This document shows, one piece after another, positions 43,447 through 52,142 of a stretch of DNA of 64,000 bases. The translations under genes were made by a program, and so were the position numbers. The notes beneath the pieces are model-generated. The model did not search any database. It was not told where the DNA came from and was given only the letters and a program-made list of their open reading frames with translations. The stretch's first letter is position 1; each line of letters starts with the position of its first letter. The DNA is from Paenibacillus pedocola (lineage in GTDB: Bacteria; Bacillota; Bacilli; Paenibacillales; Paenibacillaceae): the NCBI RefSeq assembly GCF_031599675.1, contig NZ_CP134223.1, positions 496,001 through 560,000 of the forward strand. The letters run 5' to 3'.

Positions 43447-44976
43447 ATGAATATATACGGGGCTTTTTTGAAGAAACAGATCGGAAATTATTTGTTCGGC
43501 TCCGTTGTTGCTGTAATGGCGGTGGGTAGTCTGATATTGCTGTCTTCTCTGGAGATCAGCGTCGTGGAGTATGGCCGCCTGTTAATTGTACTGGTGCTTT
43601 CGTTCATGATTATGGTATTTGCAGAGGTCAGCGTATTCCTGAAGCAAATTAGACCGGTCCGCACCGCTTTAATGGAATCAAAACCAACGCTGGCTGTGCT
43701 GGAAGAAGCTTATCTGCACACGCATCAGCTGCCAAGGCATGCAGTCCTGCGGATTCTTGGTCCCCACCTGCTCGGTTTGTCTGTGCCGGCAACCCTGATG
43801 ACATTATGGATGATTCACAGCGGACTGCTCAGCATTCCTTATTTTTATCTGCTGCTCGCGGTCATTGGGGCGGTTCTTATTGCCAGCATGCATGCACTGA
43901 TTGAGTTCTATCTGACCTGCTCGGCAATTATTCCGCTGATTAAGGAATTCAGAAACCGGGCGCTTGAGATATACAATGTGGATTTCTCGCTGGAGGGGCA
44001 TGTCTTCGTGCCGATCCGTCCGAAATTTTTGATCAGCTGCATGCTGATCGGGACGTTTCCGCTGTTTCTTTTTATTATGGCCACGCAGATACGCATGAAC
44101 AATACCGGAAGCGGGCTGATTGGCCTGCAGAGCTATTGGGCCTGGGCAGGCATGGTGCTGCTGATCGGCACTTTTTTCTCCTCGGTAGCGGCACTCCTCT
44201 TGACCAACAGTGTGCAGCATCCGATCAATGAGCTGTACCAAGCGATGAATCACGTAAAGGATGGACGCCTCCTGCAGGTGCAGGATGAATATTCTGATGA
44301 ATTTTCTAAGCTGGTCGCCGGATTTAATATGATGGTACGGGGTCTGCAGGAACGCGAGCAGCAGAACCGGCAGCTGCTGGACAGCTATTTTACGACCCTC
44401 GCCGTTGCCCTGGATGCCCGTGATTCCTACACTGCCGGTCATTCGCTTCGGGTGGCGGAATACTCTGTCATCATCGGGCAATTGGCAGGTCTGTCCGGAC
44501 AAGGTCTTGATGATTTGCGGAAGTCGGCACTCCTGCATGATATCGGCAAAATTGGCGTCCCGGATAATGTCCTGTTCAAAGAGGGGAATCTTACAGATGA
44601 AGAGTTTGATCAAATCAAAAGTCATCCGGTGCTCGGAGAAAATATTTTGCGCCAGATCGAACCGGTAGAGAAAATGGCTCCATATTTAAGCGGAGTGCGC
44701 TCGCATCATGAACGCTATGACGGCAAAGGTTATCCCGATGGGCTGGCGGGAGCGGGTATTCCGCTGCATGGCAGAATTATTGCAGTAGCGGATGCTTATG
44801 ATGCGATGACCTCGGACCGCCCGTACCGGAAAGGGATGGACCATGAACGGGCGCTGATGATTCTGGAACAAGGCCGGGGCAGCCAGTGGGATCCTGAGTT
44901 CGCCGGACTATTCCTGGACTATTTCGGGAAAACTGTAAAATCCGGCGAAAGACAGTATCCGGGCCGGACGGGGTAA
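43447..44976 (+). CDS. HD-GYP domain protein (cyclic-di-GMP phosphodiesterase type)
   Basis: About 509 residues. Four membrane helices in pairs (about 14-60, 108-150 and 195-250) lead to a HAMP domain (NSVQHPINELYQAMNHVKDG) and a C-terminal HD-GYP domain. That domain has AGHSLRVAEYS, the metal-binding LLHDIGKIGVPD, RSHHERYDGKGYPDGLAG (the GYP motif) and VADAYDAMTSDRPYR. All catalytic residues are present, so it probably hydrolyses cyclic-di-GMP in response to a membrane signal. GGGGGAG precedes the ATG at 43447. Confidence 0.92.
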   Translation: MNIYGAFLKKQIGNYLFGSVVAVMAVGSLILLSSLEISVVEYGRLLIVLVLSFMIMVFAEVSVFLKQIRPVRTALMESKPTLAVLEEAYLHTHQLPRHAVLRILGPHLLGLSVPATLMTLWMIHSGLLSIPYFYLLLAVIGAVLIASMHALIEFYLTCSAIIPLIKEFRNRALEIYNVDFSLEGHVFVPIRPKFLISCMLIGTFPLFLFIMATQIRMNNTGSGLIGLQSYWAWAGMVLLIGTFFSSVAALLLTNSVQHPINELYQAMNHVKDGRLLQVQDEYSDEFSKLVAGFNMMVRGLQEREQQNRQLLDSYFTTLAVALDARDSYTAGHSLRVAEYSVIIGQLAGLSGQGLDDLRKSALLHDIGKIGVPDNVLFKEGNLTDEEFDQIKSHPVLGENILRQIEPVEKMAPYLSGVRSHHERYDGKGYPDGLAGAGIPLHGRIIAVADAYDAMTSDRPYRKGMDHERALMILEQGRGSQWDPEFAGLFLDYFGKTVKSGERQYPGRTG

Positions 44977-45024
44977 TCCAAGCCGTATGCTGTGAGTATG
45001 GTTATCCCCTAATATTTCTAGCGA

Positions 45025-45059
45025 AAGCGGATACTTCCATTTTGTGGAGGTGTCCGCTT
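45025..45059 (+). terminator. hairpin after HD-GYP gene
   Basis: AAGCGGA..TCCA and TGGA..TCCGCTT pair around a TTTTG loop, 50 bases after the stop. The downstream run is only CTCCTT, so termination strength is uncertain. Confidence 0.5.
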
Positions 45060-45119
45060 CTCCTTGCGTGCCTATTTTGTGAACAGCTCTGTAAAACCGA
45101 CAATTAACGACTACATTCA

Positions 45120-45148
45120 TTGAAGGATTGAGGGTAGACCGTTATAAT
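45120..45148 (+). promoter_or_regulatory. promoter of the eet operon
   Basis: TTGAAG, a 17-base spacer and TATAAT, ending 41 bases before the eetA start. This is the best sigma-A-type match in the region and should drive the six-gene operon to 50608. Confidence 0.65.
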
Positions 45149-45189
45149 TATTAAGTCTGGATTTTAATTAAAAAATAAGGGAGAATTTT

Positions 45190-45573
45190 ATGAAACGCGC
45201 AGATGTGCTGCTAATATCCATCGTGCTGATTGCTGCGCTTGCTTTTCTCGTGCCAAGATGGCTGGGCGATGATAAAGGCGGGCCGGGCAAGAATCTCGTG
45301 GCCAATATAACGGTGGACGGCAAGCTATTTAAGACCGTACAACTTACACAAGAAGAGCAGACGATTGAAATCCGCACAGACCGGGGTTATAACATTCTGA
45401 AAGTGCATGATTACGGAATCGAGATGTATGATGCGGACTGTCCCGATAAGGTATGCCTAGGCTTTGGAAAGATCACTCAGCCCAAACAGACCATCGTGTG
45501 TCTGCCGCACCGGGTACTGGTAGAAATTGCAGGGACATCGGGAGGAGATGAGATCGATGGCTATGTCCAGTAA
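45190..45573 (+). CDS. eetA: NusG domain II-containing membrane-anchored protein, EetA-like
   Basis: 127 residues. One N-terminal membrane helix (7-23) anchors an extracytoplasmic NusG-II domain. Three cysteines (C84, C89 in DADCPDKVC; C104 in TIVCLPHRV) follow the family pattern. In Listeria the protein of this type next to a Gx transporter is EetA, needed for flavin-based extracellular electron transfer, probably passing electrons from quinol outward. It is first in an operon with eetB and overlaps it by 17 bases. The assignment is by domain and gene order. Confidence 0.8.
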   Translation: MKRADVLLISIVLIAALAFLVPRWLGDDKGGPGKNLVANITVDGKLFKTVQLTQEEQTIEIRTDRGYNILKVHDYGIEMYDADCPDKVCLGFGKITQPKQTIVCLPHRVLVEIAGTSGGDEIDGYVQ

Positions 45574-46108
45574 GGAATCAGCAACGGCTCTGAAAAGAAC
45601 GGTGATTATTGCGATTTTTGCTGCGGTTGCCGTAGTGCTAAGTATTGTGGAAGCCCAGATTCCGCTCGCAGGAATGGGCCTGATGCCCGGTGCGAAGCTA
45701 GGATTTGCAAACATAATGATTTTGACCTGTATTTTCTTTTTGCGCGGACGTGACGCTTTTGTGCTGGTGATTCTGAAGACCCTGCTTACCGCATTTTTGC
45801 TCGGTACTTTCTCAAGTTTGCTCTTCAGCCTGTTTGGTTCACTGCTCAGTTTTGTGGTCATGTTCCTTCTGGTCCGCTTTGGCCGCAAAAAACTCAGTGT
45901 CATCGGAATCAGCATCGCCGGGGGACTCGCCCACAATACCGGGCAGCTGCTGGCTGCATCCATGGTATTTAACTCTACGAGTATTTTATACTATCTGCCT
46001 GTTTTGCTGGTTACAGGTATTGTGACGGGGATTCTTGTCGGCTTTGCGGTGCGCTATCTGGTGGCTTCATTGTCGAAGATTTCGCTGTTTGAAGAGTTTC
46101 TGAACTGA
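45557..46108 (+). CDS. eetB: Gx transporter family membrane protein, EetB-like
   Basis: About 183 residues with five to six membrane helices. Landmarks are VLSIVEAQIPLAGMGLMPGAKLG and ISIAGGLAHNTGQLLAA, typical of the family once labelled heptaprenyl diphosphate synthase component I, which looks like an ECF substrate-binding subunit. In Listeria the equivalent, EetB, works with EetA in electron transfer. GGGAGGAG precedes the ATG at 45557. The genes for a complete ECF energising module follow directly, so EetB may also be its S-component. Confidence 0.8.
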   Translation: MAMSSKESATALKRTVIIAIFAAVAVVLSIVEAQIPLAGMGLMPGAKLGFANIMILTCIFFLRGRDAFVLVILKTLLTAFLLGTFSSLLFSLFGSLLSFVVMFLLVRFGRKKLSVIGISIAGGLAHNTGQLLAASMVFNSTSILYYLPVLLVTGIVTGILVGFAVRYLVASLSKISLFEEFLN

Positions 46109-46139
46109 CCGGGTCAGTAGCTGCGGAAGGATGACTAAC

Positions 46140-47003
46140 ATGAATGAATCTTACAAGGAAACAGAAGCCGGAGAGAAAGCTGCAATTATCTCTCTGGAGG
46201 GAGTGGCGTTCGGATATGATCCGGAGCACCCCATTCTGCAAAATATTACGCTGTCCATTCCTGAGGGACAATGGGTGAGCGTGGTCGGCCCGAACGGCAG
46301 CGGCAAATCGACGCTGGTCAAGCTGTTGAATGACCTGCTGCCCAAAAGCGCTGGAGAAATCATTGTCTGCGGACACCGTTTAGAAGAGGAGACCATCGGA
46401 GCCATCCGTAGATGCATCGGTATGGTCTTTCAGAATCCCGATAATCAGTTTATCGGTGCAACGGTAGAGGAAGACATCCTGTTCGGCCTGGAAGGCCTGT
46501 GTTTATCCTACACAGAGATGGACGAACGCCTCAAATTCTATACAGAGAAGCTGGGGATCGGCCATTTGCTGTCCAAACACCCGGGTGAACTGTCCGGCGG
46601 GCAGAAACAGCGGGTTGCCATCGCCTCCATTCTTGCCATGAAGCCAGGCATCGTCATCTTTGACGAGGCCTCTTCTATGTTAGACGAGGGGAGCCGGGAT
46701 GAGCTGCTGGATATTCTGCGGGGGATGCGTGATGAAGGGTATACCATTCTGATGATTACGCATGATGCCGATGAGATTCTGGCTTCTGACCGTGTGCTTG
46801 CGCTCCATGGAGGCACTCTGGCAGCAGACGTGCTGCCGGTGGAGCTGTTCCGGAATCAAGAGCTGCTTACGAAATGCCATCTGCGCGAGCCTTATCCCTG
46901 GAGGCTTGCCCGTGAATTGCAGCGCTTGGGGATCCAGGTGGATGTTCCCGCCAGTGAAAAGGAGCTTATAGATACACTATGGCCATACAACTACAGCAAG
47001 TAA
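46140..47003 (+). CDS. ecfA1: ECF transporter ATPase, first copy (EcfA1-type)
   Basis: About 287 residues. Walker A is VVGPNGSGKST, the Q-loop FQNPDNQFIGATVEEDI, the signature LSGGQKQRVAIAS, and Walker B GIVIFDEASSMLD. These are the typical features of an energy-coupling factor ATPase. GGAAGG is spaced 9 bases before the ATG at 46140. It overlaps the second ATPase gene by 25 bases. With EcfA2 and EcfT it powers uptake or export through an S-component. Confidence 0.93.
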   Translation: MNESYKETEAGEKAAIISLEGVAFGYDPEHPILQNITLSIPEGQWVSVVGPNGSGKSTLVKLLNDLLPKSAGEIIVCGHRLEEETIGAIRRCIGMVFQNPDNQFIGATVEEDILFGLEGLCLSYTEMDERLKFYTEKLGIGHLLSKHPGELSGGQKQRVAIASILAMKPGIVIFDEASSMLDEGSRDELLDILRGMRDEGYTILMITHDADEILASDRVLALHGGTLAADVLPVELFRNQELLTKCHLREPYPWRLARELQRLGIQVDVPASEKELIDTLWPYNYSK

Positions 47004-47878
47004 GCTACACCTACGCTGACCGGAGCCTATGGAAGCAGACGGCGCTGCATGATATTAATCTGAATATTTCAAAAGGGTCCATGGTCGGGATTGCCGGTGC
47101 AACAGGCTCCGGCAAGTCTACACTGCTTCAGCTGTTCAACGGGATTCTGAAGCCGTCGGAAGGGACAGTCAGCGTGCTTGATGTAACCATCCGGGCCGGC
47201 GAAAAATCGCCGAAGCTGCTGCCGCTCCGCCGCAGGGTGGGCCTTGTCTTTCAATTTCCGGAGCAGCAGATGTTCGAAGAGACCGTGGAGAAGGATTTGA
47301 TTTTTGGACCGCTTAATTTTGGCATGAGTCCGGAGGAAGCCAAACTGCGGGCCCGTCAGGCGATGACGGATATGGGGCTGGACCTTAGTCTGCTGGAACG
47401 CAATCCGTTCCGCTTGAGCGGAGGACAGATGCGTAAAGCGGCGATTGCTTCGGTGCTGGCGATGGACCCGGATATCGTCGTGCTGGATGAGCCGACGGCG
47501 ACGCTGGATCCTGTCAGCCGCGCAGAACTGATCAGCCTTCTGGAGCGGCTCTGCCGCGAACAGGGGCGGACGATAATCATCGTAACCCATCGAATGGACG
47601 AGCTGCTGCCCTATGCTGATCACTGGGCACTGCTCAAGGAAGGGCGTATGGCCTTTCAGGGGAGCGGGCAGGAGCTTGCTGCAGATCCTGATATCCTGGA
47701 GAACTGCGGGCTGACAGTCCCGCATTCGCTCCGGTATTGGCGGGCGGTTGCTGAGCGGTTCGGTCTGGAAGGCGAGAAGCCTTGCCTGACTGCTGAGAGC
47801 CTTGCTGCGCGGATCGCCTCACTGCAGGGAGAAGCGGAGAGCAGCGGGTCTGCGGGAAAGAGGGATGGCTATGAATGA
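46979..47878 (+). CDS. ecfA2: ECF transporter ATPase, second copy (EcfA2-type)
   Basis: 299 residues. Walker A is IAGATGSGKSTLL, the Q-loop region FQFPEQQMFEETVEKDL, the signature LSGGQMRKAAIAS and Walker B IVVLDEPTATLD. The FPEQQ stretch is typical of EcfA2. A C-terminal tail of about 60 residues extends past the ATPase core. Its stop overlaps the EcfT start. Confidence 0.93.
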   Translation: MAIQLQQVSYTYADRSLWKQTALHDINLNISKGSMVGIAGATGSGKSTLLQLFNGILKPSEGTVSVLDVTIRAGEKSPKLLPLRRRVGLVFQFPEQQMFEETVEKDLIFGPLNFGMSPEEAKLRARQAMTDMGLDLSLLERNPFRLSGGQMRKAAIASVLAMDPDIVVLDEPTATLDPVSRAELISLLERLCREQGRTIIIVTHRMDELLPYADHWALLKEGRMAFQGSGQELAADPDILENCGLTVPHSLRYWRAVAERFGLEGEKPCLTAESLAARIASLQGEAESSGSAGKRDGYE

Positions 47879-48662
47879 ACGGCTGCTGCTTGGACGCAGC
47901 ATTGAGACCGGGTCCTGGGTGCACAAGCTGGATGCCCGCTCCAAAATAACCGGGATGTTATTGTATTTAGTCATTATTCTGCTGTCGCATTCCTGGGCAG
48001 CGATGGGGCTGCTGGCTGTATTCTCGATCGCGGTGATGGCGTCGACGCGCATCCCGCTCCAATATTTCATTAAAGCTGCCAAGCCTTTGCGGTTTTTGAT
48101 GTTATTTATTTTCATTGTACAGATCCTGTCGGTGAAGGAAGGCGATGTATGGTTCTCGCTAGGGTCGTTTTCGCTGTACGAGGGCGGACTGCGTCTGGGA
48201 TCCTTTTCGGTCATCCGCATGCTGTTTCTGATCACATTCACGGCGCTGCTGACCTTCACGACAACACCGGGCAAGCTGAATCAGGGTCTCGAAGGTATTC
48301 TTTCTCCGTTCAAGAAGCTGGGGTTATCACCGGACCGGCTCACGATGATGATTGGCATCGCCCTGCGCTTCATTCCGACGATTCTCGATGAAGCGCAGAT
48401 CATTATGAAAGCCCAGGCCTCCCGCGGAGCGGATCTCAAGGAGCTGCCGCTGAAGGAAAAGGGGCGGATGCTCGTATCGCTGCTTGTACCGGTAATCACC
48501 AGCGCCTTCCGGCGCGCCCAGGATCTTGTCTATTCCATGGAAGCACGCGGCTTCCGCATGGATGCCCCGCGCAGCCAGTATCACCGCCTGAGGTGGGGCA
48601 TGGCTGATACTTTGTTCGTCGTTATGTTCATCATCATGGGAGTTGCAGTAGCATTATTGTAA
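47871..48662 (+). CDS. ecfT: ECF transporter transmembrane component (EcfT; FmnA-like role possible)
   Basis: 263 residues with about five membrane helices and the two coupling helices carrying the ARG-type motifs (KAQASRGADLKELPLKEKG and SMEARGFRMDAPRSQY). It links the two ATPases to a substrate-binding subunit. In the Listeria electron-transfer locus an EcfT-like protein, FmnA, handles flavin trafficking to the outside; this gene occupies a similar place. AGAGGG lies 7 bases before the ATG at 47871, which overlaps the ecfA2 stop. No RibU gene is seen here. Confidence 0.88.
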   Translation: MNERLLLGRSIETGSWVHKLDARSKITGMLLYLVIILLSHSWAAMGLLAVFSIAVMASTRIPLQYFIKAAKPLRFLMLFIFIVQILSVKEGDVWFSLGSFSLYEGGLRLGSFSVIRMLFLITFTALLTFTTTPGKLNQGLEGILSPFKKLGLSPDRLTMMIGIALRFIPTILDEAQIIMKAQASRGADLKELPLKEKGRMLVSLLVPVITSAFRRAQDLVYSMEARGFRMDAPRSQYHRLRWGMADTLFVVMFIIMGVAVALL

Positions 48663-48682
48663 TATTTTAGGGGGAAACAAGC

Positions 48683-50608
48683 ATGGCACGTTATTTTAAT
48701 GGCAGGGAAATTGAATTATTGGCACCGGCAGGGACGTTTGAGATTTTCAAGGATGTTGTTCAGTCGGCTTGTGACGCGGTTTATTTTGGCGGTCCGGTCC
48801 TTAATATGAGAATGATGCGCAAAGGCTACAATCTGTCGCACGAGGAAATTGCCCAGGCGCTGGTGATTGCCCACAGTCTTGATAAAAAAGTGTACGTTAC
48901 CGTCAATAATCTGTTCAGTGAAGAGGATGTGGAAGAAGCCAGAGAATACCTGCGGTTCCTCGACGAAGTTCAGCCCGATGCGCTGATCGTGCAGGACATG
49001 GCGGTGCTGGAGCTGATCCGCGAGATGGGGCTTACGGTCCCAATTCATGCTTCAGTAATGATGAATGTCCACAACCTGGAGATGATCTACGCGCTGCGCG
49101 AGCTTGGGGTAAGCCGGGTAGTGACTTCGCGTGAGATGGATTTGCAGACGGCGAAGCTGCTGGGACAGAGAAGCGGAATGGAGCTGGAGTATTTCATTCA
49201 CGGCGATATGTGTTCAGTGCATGGGGCCAACTGTTATTTCAGTTCCCAGGTGTTCGGGATGAGCAGCAACCGGGGGAAATGCATGAAGCCTTGCCGCTGG
49301 GATTACCGGATCAAGAAAGACGGCTATGTCTTCCCGGCAGAATATCCGCTGGCTGTCAAAGATATGTTCATGTATGAGCATCTTCCGGAGCTGATCGAAT
49401 CGGGAATAACCTCCTTCAAAATTGAAGGCCGGATGCGCGACAAAGAATTTATGGTCATGCTGGCGAACAGCTACGGCGAAGCCATTGACCGCTACATCGA
49501 TGATCCGATCGGCTTTGACCGTACCGTAGACTCCAAAGAGCTCTACAAAAACCGCAAACGCGATTTTTCCACCGCTTATGCTTTTGGCAAACCGGGCTTA
49601 GCGAACATTAACCGCCGTTATGAAGGTACAGGCAAGTTTTACAGCACAGGCAAGGTATTCAGCACACCTACTGCAGAGCGGGAATTGTCAGAGGACCGGG
49701 TAATGCAGCTGAAGGAACGGTTTGCGGAAGGTAAAAAAGCAAAATCAGCCAAACCTGAGCTTGCGGTACGTGTGAATAATATGGAGCAGGCAAAGCTGGT
49801 GCTTGAGCTGGGTGTAGACCATCTGTATCTTCCGGGGGATGTATTCGAGCCGGATCTGCCGTTCACCAAACAGGATATTAAAGAACTTGGGGCGCTGAAG
49901 GGCCGGACGAAGCTGTATCTGGGGATGCCGCGAATGATGACGGAGCTGCATTTTGATCAGTTCAGTCAATTGCTGAGCGGTGAGCGTCTGCCGGTTGACG
50001 GGCTGCTGGTTACGAATTTAGGGGCGATTCACCGCTTCAGAGATATGGGATATCCAATGATCGGAGACAGCAATCTTAACGTTTATAATCATCTCTCCGC
50101 TGGTTTATATACAGGCCTGGGTCTCCAGAAGCTGACGGTTTCACCAGAAATGACCATGGAGCATTTTGCCTCCTTTACCTCCCGTTGCGATCTGCCGCTT
50201 GAAGTTGTAGTTCACGGCACACCGGCACTGATGTATATGGAACATGATTTGTTTGAGAACACGGAGGTTATGGAGCCGATCGGCGAGGAAGATAATCTGC
50301 ATGTCAGCAACAAGGTGCTCGTGCTTAAGACAGACAAAGGCGAAAACCCGGTCTATCGTGACCAGTATGGCCGCTGCCACCTGCTCTTCTCCAAAGAACT
50401 GTGCTTCCTGCCGATGCTGGGTGAAATGAGCGATCTCGGGATTGCCACCTTCCGGATTGAAGGAGCGACTTATAGCACCACTGAACTGCGGATCATCATT
50501 ACAGCTTATCAGGCCGCTATGAACGGCACTAGTGATAAAGAAGATCTGCTGGGCGGATTGCAGCCTGTGTATGCAGGATATACCCTGGGTTCTCTGCAAT
50601 TCAATTAA
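48683..50608 (+). CDS. tandem peptidase U32 (UbiU/UbiV-like) fusion protein
   Basis: 641 residues in two U32-type halves. The first (about 10-330) has HGDMCSVHGANC and NRGKCMKPCRW, four cysteines (177, 184, 200, 204) in the pattern that binds a [4Fe-4S] cluster in UbiU-type proteins. The second (about 365-625) repeats the same barrel order (LEVVVHGTPALMY; then IATFRIEGATY) but lacks that cluster. U32 proteins hydroxylate RNA bases or quinone precursors using prephenate rather than oxygen. It starts 20 bases after ecfT, in the eet operon. RlhA-like rRNA hydroxylation is the main alternative. Confidence 0.8.
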   Translation: MARYFNGREIELLAPAGTFEIFKDVVQSACDAVYFGGPVLNMRMMRKGYNLSHEEIAQALVIAHSLDKKVYVTVNNLFSEEDVEEAREYLRFLDEVQPDALIVQDMAVLELIREMGLTVPIHASVMMNVHNLEMIYALRELGVSRVVTSREMDLQTAKLLGQRSGMELEYFIHGDMCSVHGANCYFSSQVFGMSSNRGKCMKPCRWDYRIKKDGYVFPAEYPLAVKDMFMYEHLPELIESGITSFKIEGRMRDKEFMVMLANSYGEAIDRYIDDPIGFDRTVDSKELYKNRKRDFSTAYAFGKPGLANINRRYEGTGKFYSTGKVFSTPTAERELSEDRVMQLKERFAEGKKAKSAKPELAVRVNNMEQAKLVLELGVDHLYLPGDVFEPDLPFTKQDIKELGALKGRTKLYLGMPRMMTELHFDQFSQLLSGERLPVDGLLVTNLGAIHRFRDMGYPMIGDSNLNVYNHLSAGLYTGLGLQKLTVSPEMTMEHFASFTSRCDLPLEVVVHGTPALMYMEHDLFENTEVMEPIGEEDNLHVSNKVLVLKTDKGENPVYRDQYGRCHLLFSKELCFLPMLGEMSDLGIATFRIEGATYSTTELRIIITAYQAAMNGTSDKEDLLGGLQPVYAGYTLGSLQFN

Positions 50609-50790
50609 TATTTAAAATTTAATATACAAAGCTGTATTATTTATGCGATACATTACAGATTGCCAAGTTACATTTTTCACAAACGATATGGATGGTTAGG
50701 GGCAGGCACGGACGATATAATAAGTAAAAAGCGCTGTGGATCATTCCTGCAGGCAGTGAATTTTCATCAGATGAAAGAGAGGGTATCTTC
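50609..50790 (+). promoter_or_regulatory. promoter region of aminotransferase-ubiA unit
   Basis: The gap is AT-rich at first. TATAAT at 50715-50720 is preceded by weak -35 candidates. TTTTTCACAA near 50673 resembles half of an FNR-type site. There is no terminator after the U32 gene, so readthrough is possible. Confidence 0.4.
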
Positions 50791-52104
50791 ATGGAGCAAT
50801 CACCATTCATCGGCAGAGAGGCTGTAGCCGCTAAACGCAAGCAATATTTCTATCCTTGTACAGCACACTTTTATCGTGATGCCCCGCAAATAGTCCGGGG
50901 AAGCATGCAATATGTCTATGATGAGAACGGCAAGGAATACACGGATTTCTTCGCTGGTGTTTCGGTTGTGGCCTGCGGCCACTGCAACCCGGCTATCACG
51001 GCCCGTACGATCGAGCAGCTGCAGCAACTGCAGCATACCTCGACGGTGTATTTGACCCAGCCGAATGTGGATCTCGCAGAACGGCTGGAAGCTGTGCTGC
51101 CGGGAGGCTTGTGCCGGAGCTTTTTTGTGAACAGCGGCTCGGAAGCCAATGAAGGTGCGCTGCTGCTGGCTAGAATGCATACCGGACGCAAGGGCTTTAT
51201 TGCGCTGGAGAGCGGCCTGCACGGGCGGACCAATCTTACAATGAGCGTAACCGGACTGCAAATGTGGCGGACGGACAAGTATCTGGATGAGGATGTCACC
51301 TTTATTGAACGGCCGTATCATCCTGAGCTGTCGCTGGAGGAGGCTGCAGCACGCTCGGTTCAGAGCCTGAAGCGTGTTCTGGAAGAGAAGGGTGACAGCA
51401 TTGCCGCAATGATCGTTGAACCGATTCAGGGCAATGGCGGCATGATTATGCCGGCGCCTTCGTATTTCCGCGAAGTTAAAGCGCTGCTTGAGCAATACGG
51501 TGTACTCTTGATTGACGATGAAATTCAAACCGGCTATGGACGTACGGGGGCCATGTTTGCGATTGAGCATTTCGGAGTCGTTCCGGATATCATCAGTATG
51601 GCAAAAGCGCTCGGCAACGGTGTTCCGGTGGCGGCCTTTGCAACCACGGATGAAATTGCCGGTTCGTTGAACCGTCCGTCAGCATCAACCTTTGGAGGTA
51701 ATCCTGTGTCTGCGGCGACGGCACTGGCTGTGCTGGATTATATCGAAAGTGAGCGGTTGCCGGAGCGTGCTGCAGAGCTGGGCGGACATCTGAAACGCGG
51801 CCTGCAGCAGCTTCAGGCGAGTTATCCTGCGCTCATCTGTGATGTACGGGGCACCGGCTTCATGCTTGGCGCCGAATTAACCGGCAATGCAGCGGTCAGT
51901 GCGGCCGAGCTGACGGATGATGTGCTGGAAGAGATGAAGGACCGCGGGTACCTGATCGGCAAAAACGGTGTGAACCGCAATGTTCTTGCCTTCCAGCCGC
52001 CGCTTATCGTTACAGCGGAGAATATTGATGGTATGCTTAAAGTACTGAATGATGTGCTGCTTCAAGCATCGCATAAGCTAACTGCGGCCGTGCAGGCCGA
52101 GTAG
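50791..52104 (+). CDS. class III pyridoxal-phosphate aminotransferase
   Basis: 437 residues, fold type I. NSGSEANEGALLLAR binds PLP phosphate, IVEPIQGNGGMIMP and LLIDDEIQTGYGRTG hold the PLP-ring Asp, and SMAKALGNGVPVAA contains the Schiff-base Lys (about residue 272). The sequence is closest in style to alanine-glyoxylate aminotransferase 2-type enzymes, but the substrate cannot be told. GAGAGGG precedes the ATG. It is followed after 38 bases by ubiA, so the two are probably co-transcribed. A link to quinone precursor supply is conjecture. Confidence 0.87.
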   Translation: MEQSPFIGREAVAAKRKQYFYPCTAHFYRDAPQIVRGSMQYVYDENGKEYTDFFAGVSVVACGHCNPAITARTIEQLQQLQHTSTVYLTQPNVDLAERLEAVLPGGLCRSFFVNSGSEANEGALLLARMHTGRKGFIALESGLHGRTNLTMSVTGLQMWRTDKYLDEDVTFIERPYHPELSLEEAAARSVQSLKRVLEEKGDSIAAMIVEPIQGNGGMIMPAPSYFREVKALLEQYGVLLIDDEIQTGYGRTGAMFAIEHFGVVPDIISMAKALGNGVPVAAFATTDEIAGSLNRPSASTFGGNPVSAATALAVLDYIESERLPERAAELGGHLKRGLQQLQASYPALICDVRGTGFMLGAELTGNAAVSAAELTDDVLEEMKDRGYLIGKNGVNRNVLAFQPPLIVTAENIDGMLKVLNDVLLQASHKLTAAVQAE

Positions 52105-52142
52105 ACAAGCCGGACAGGAATCGAAGGTAAAGGACGAATGAT

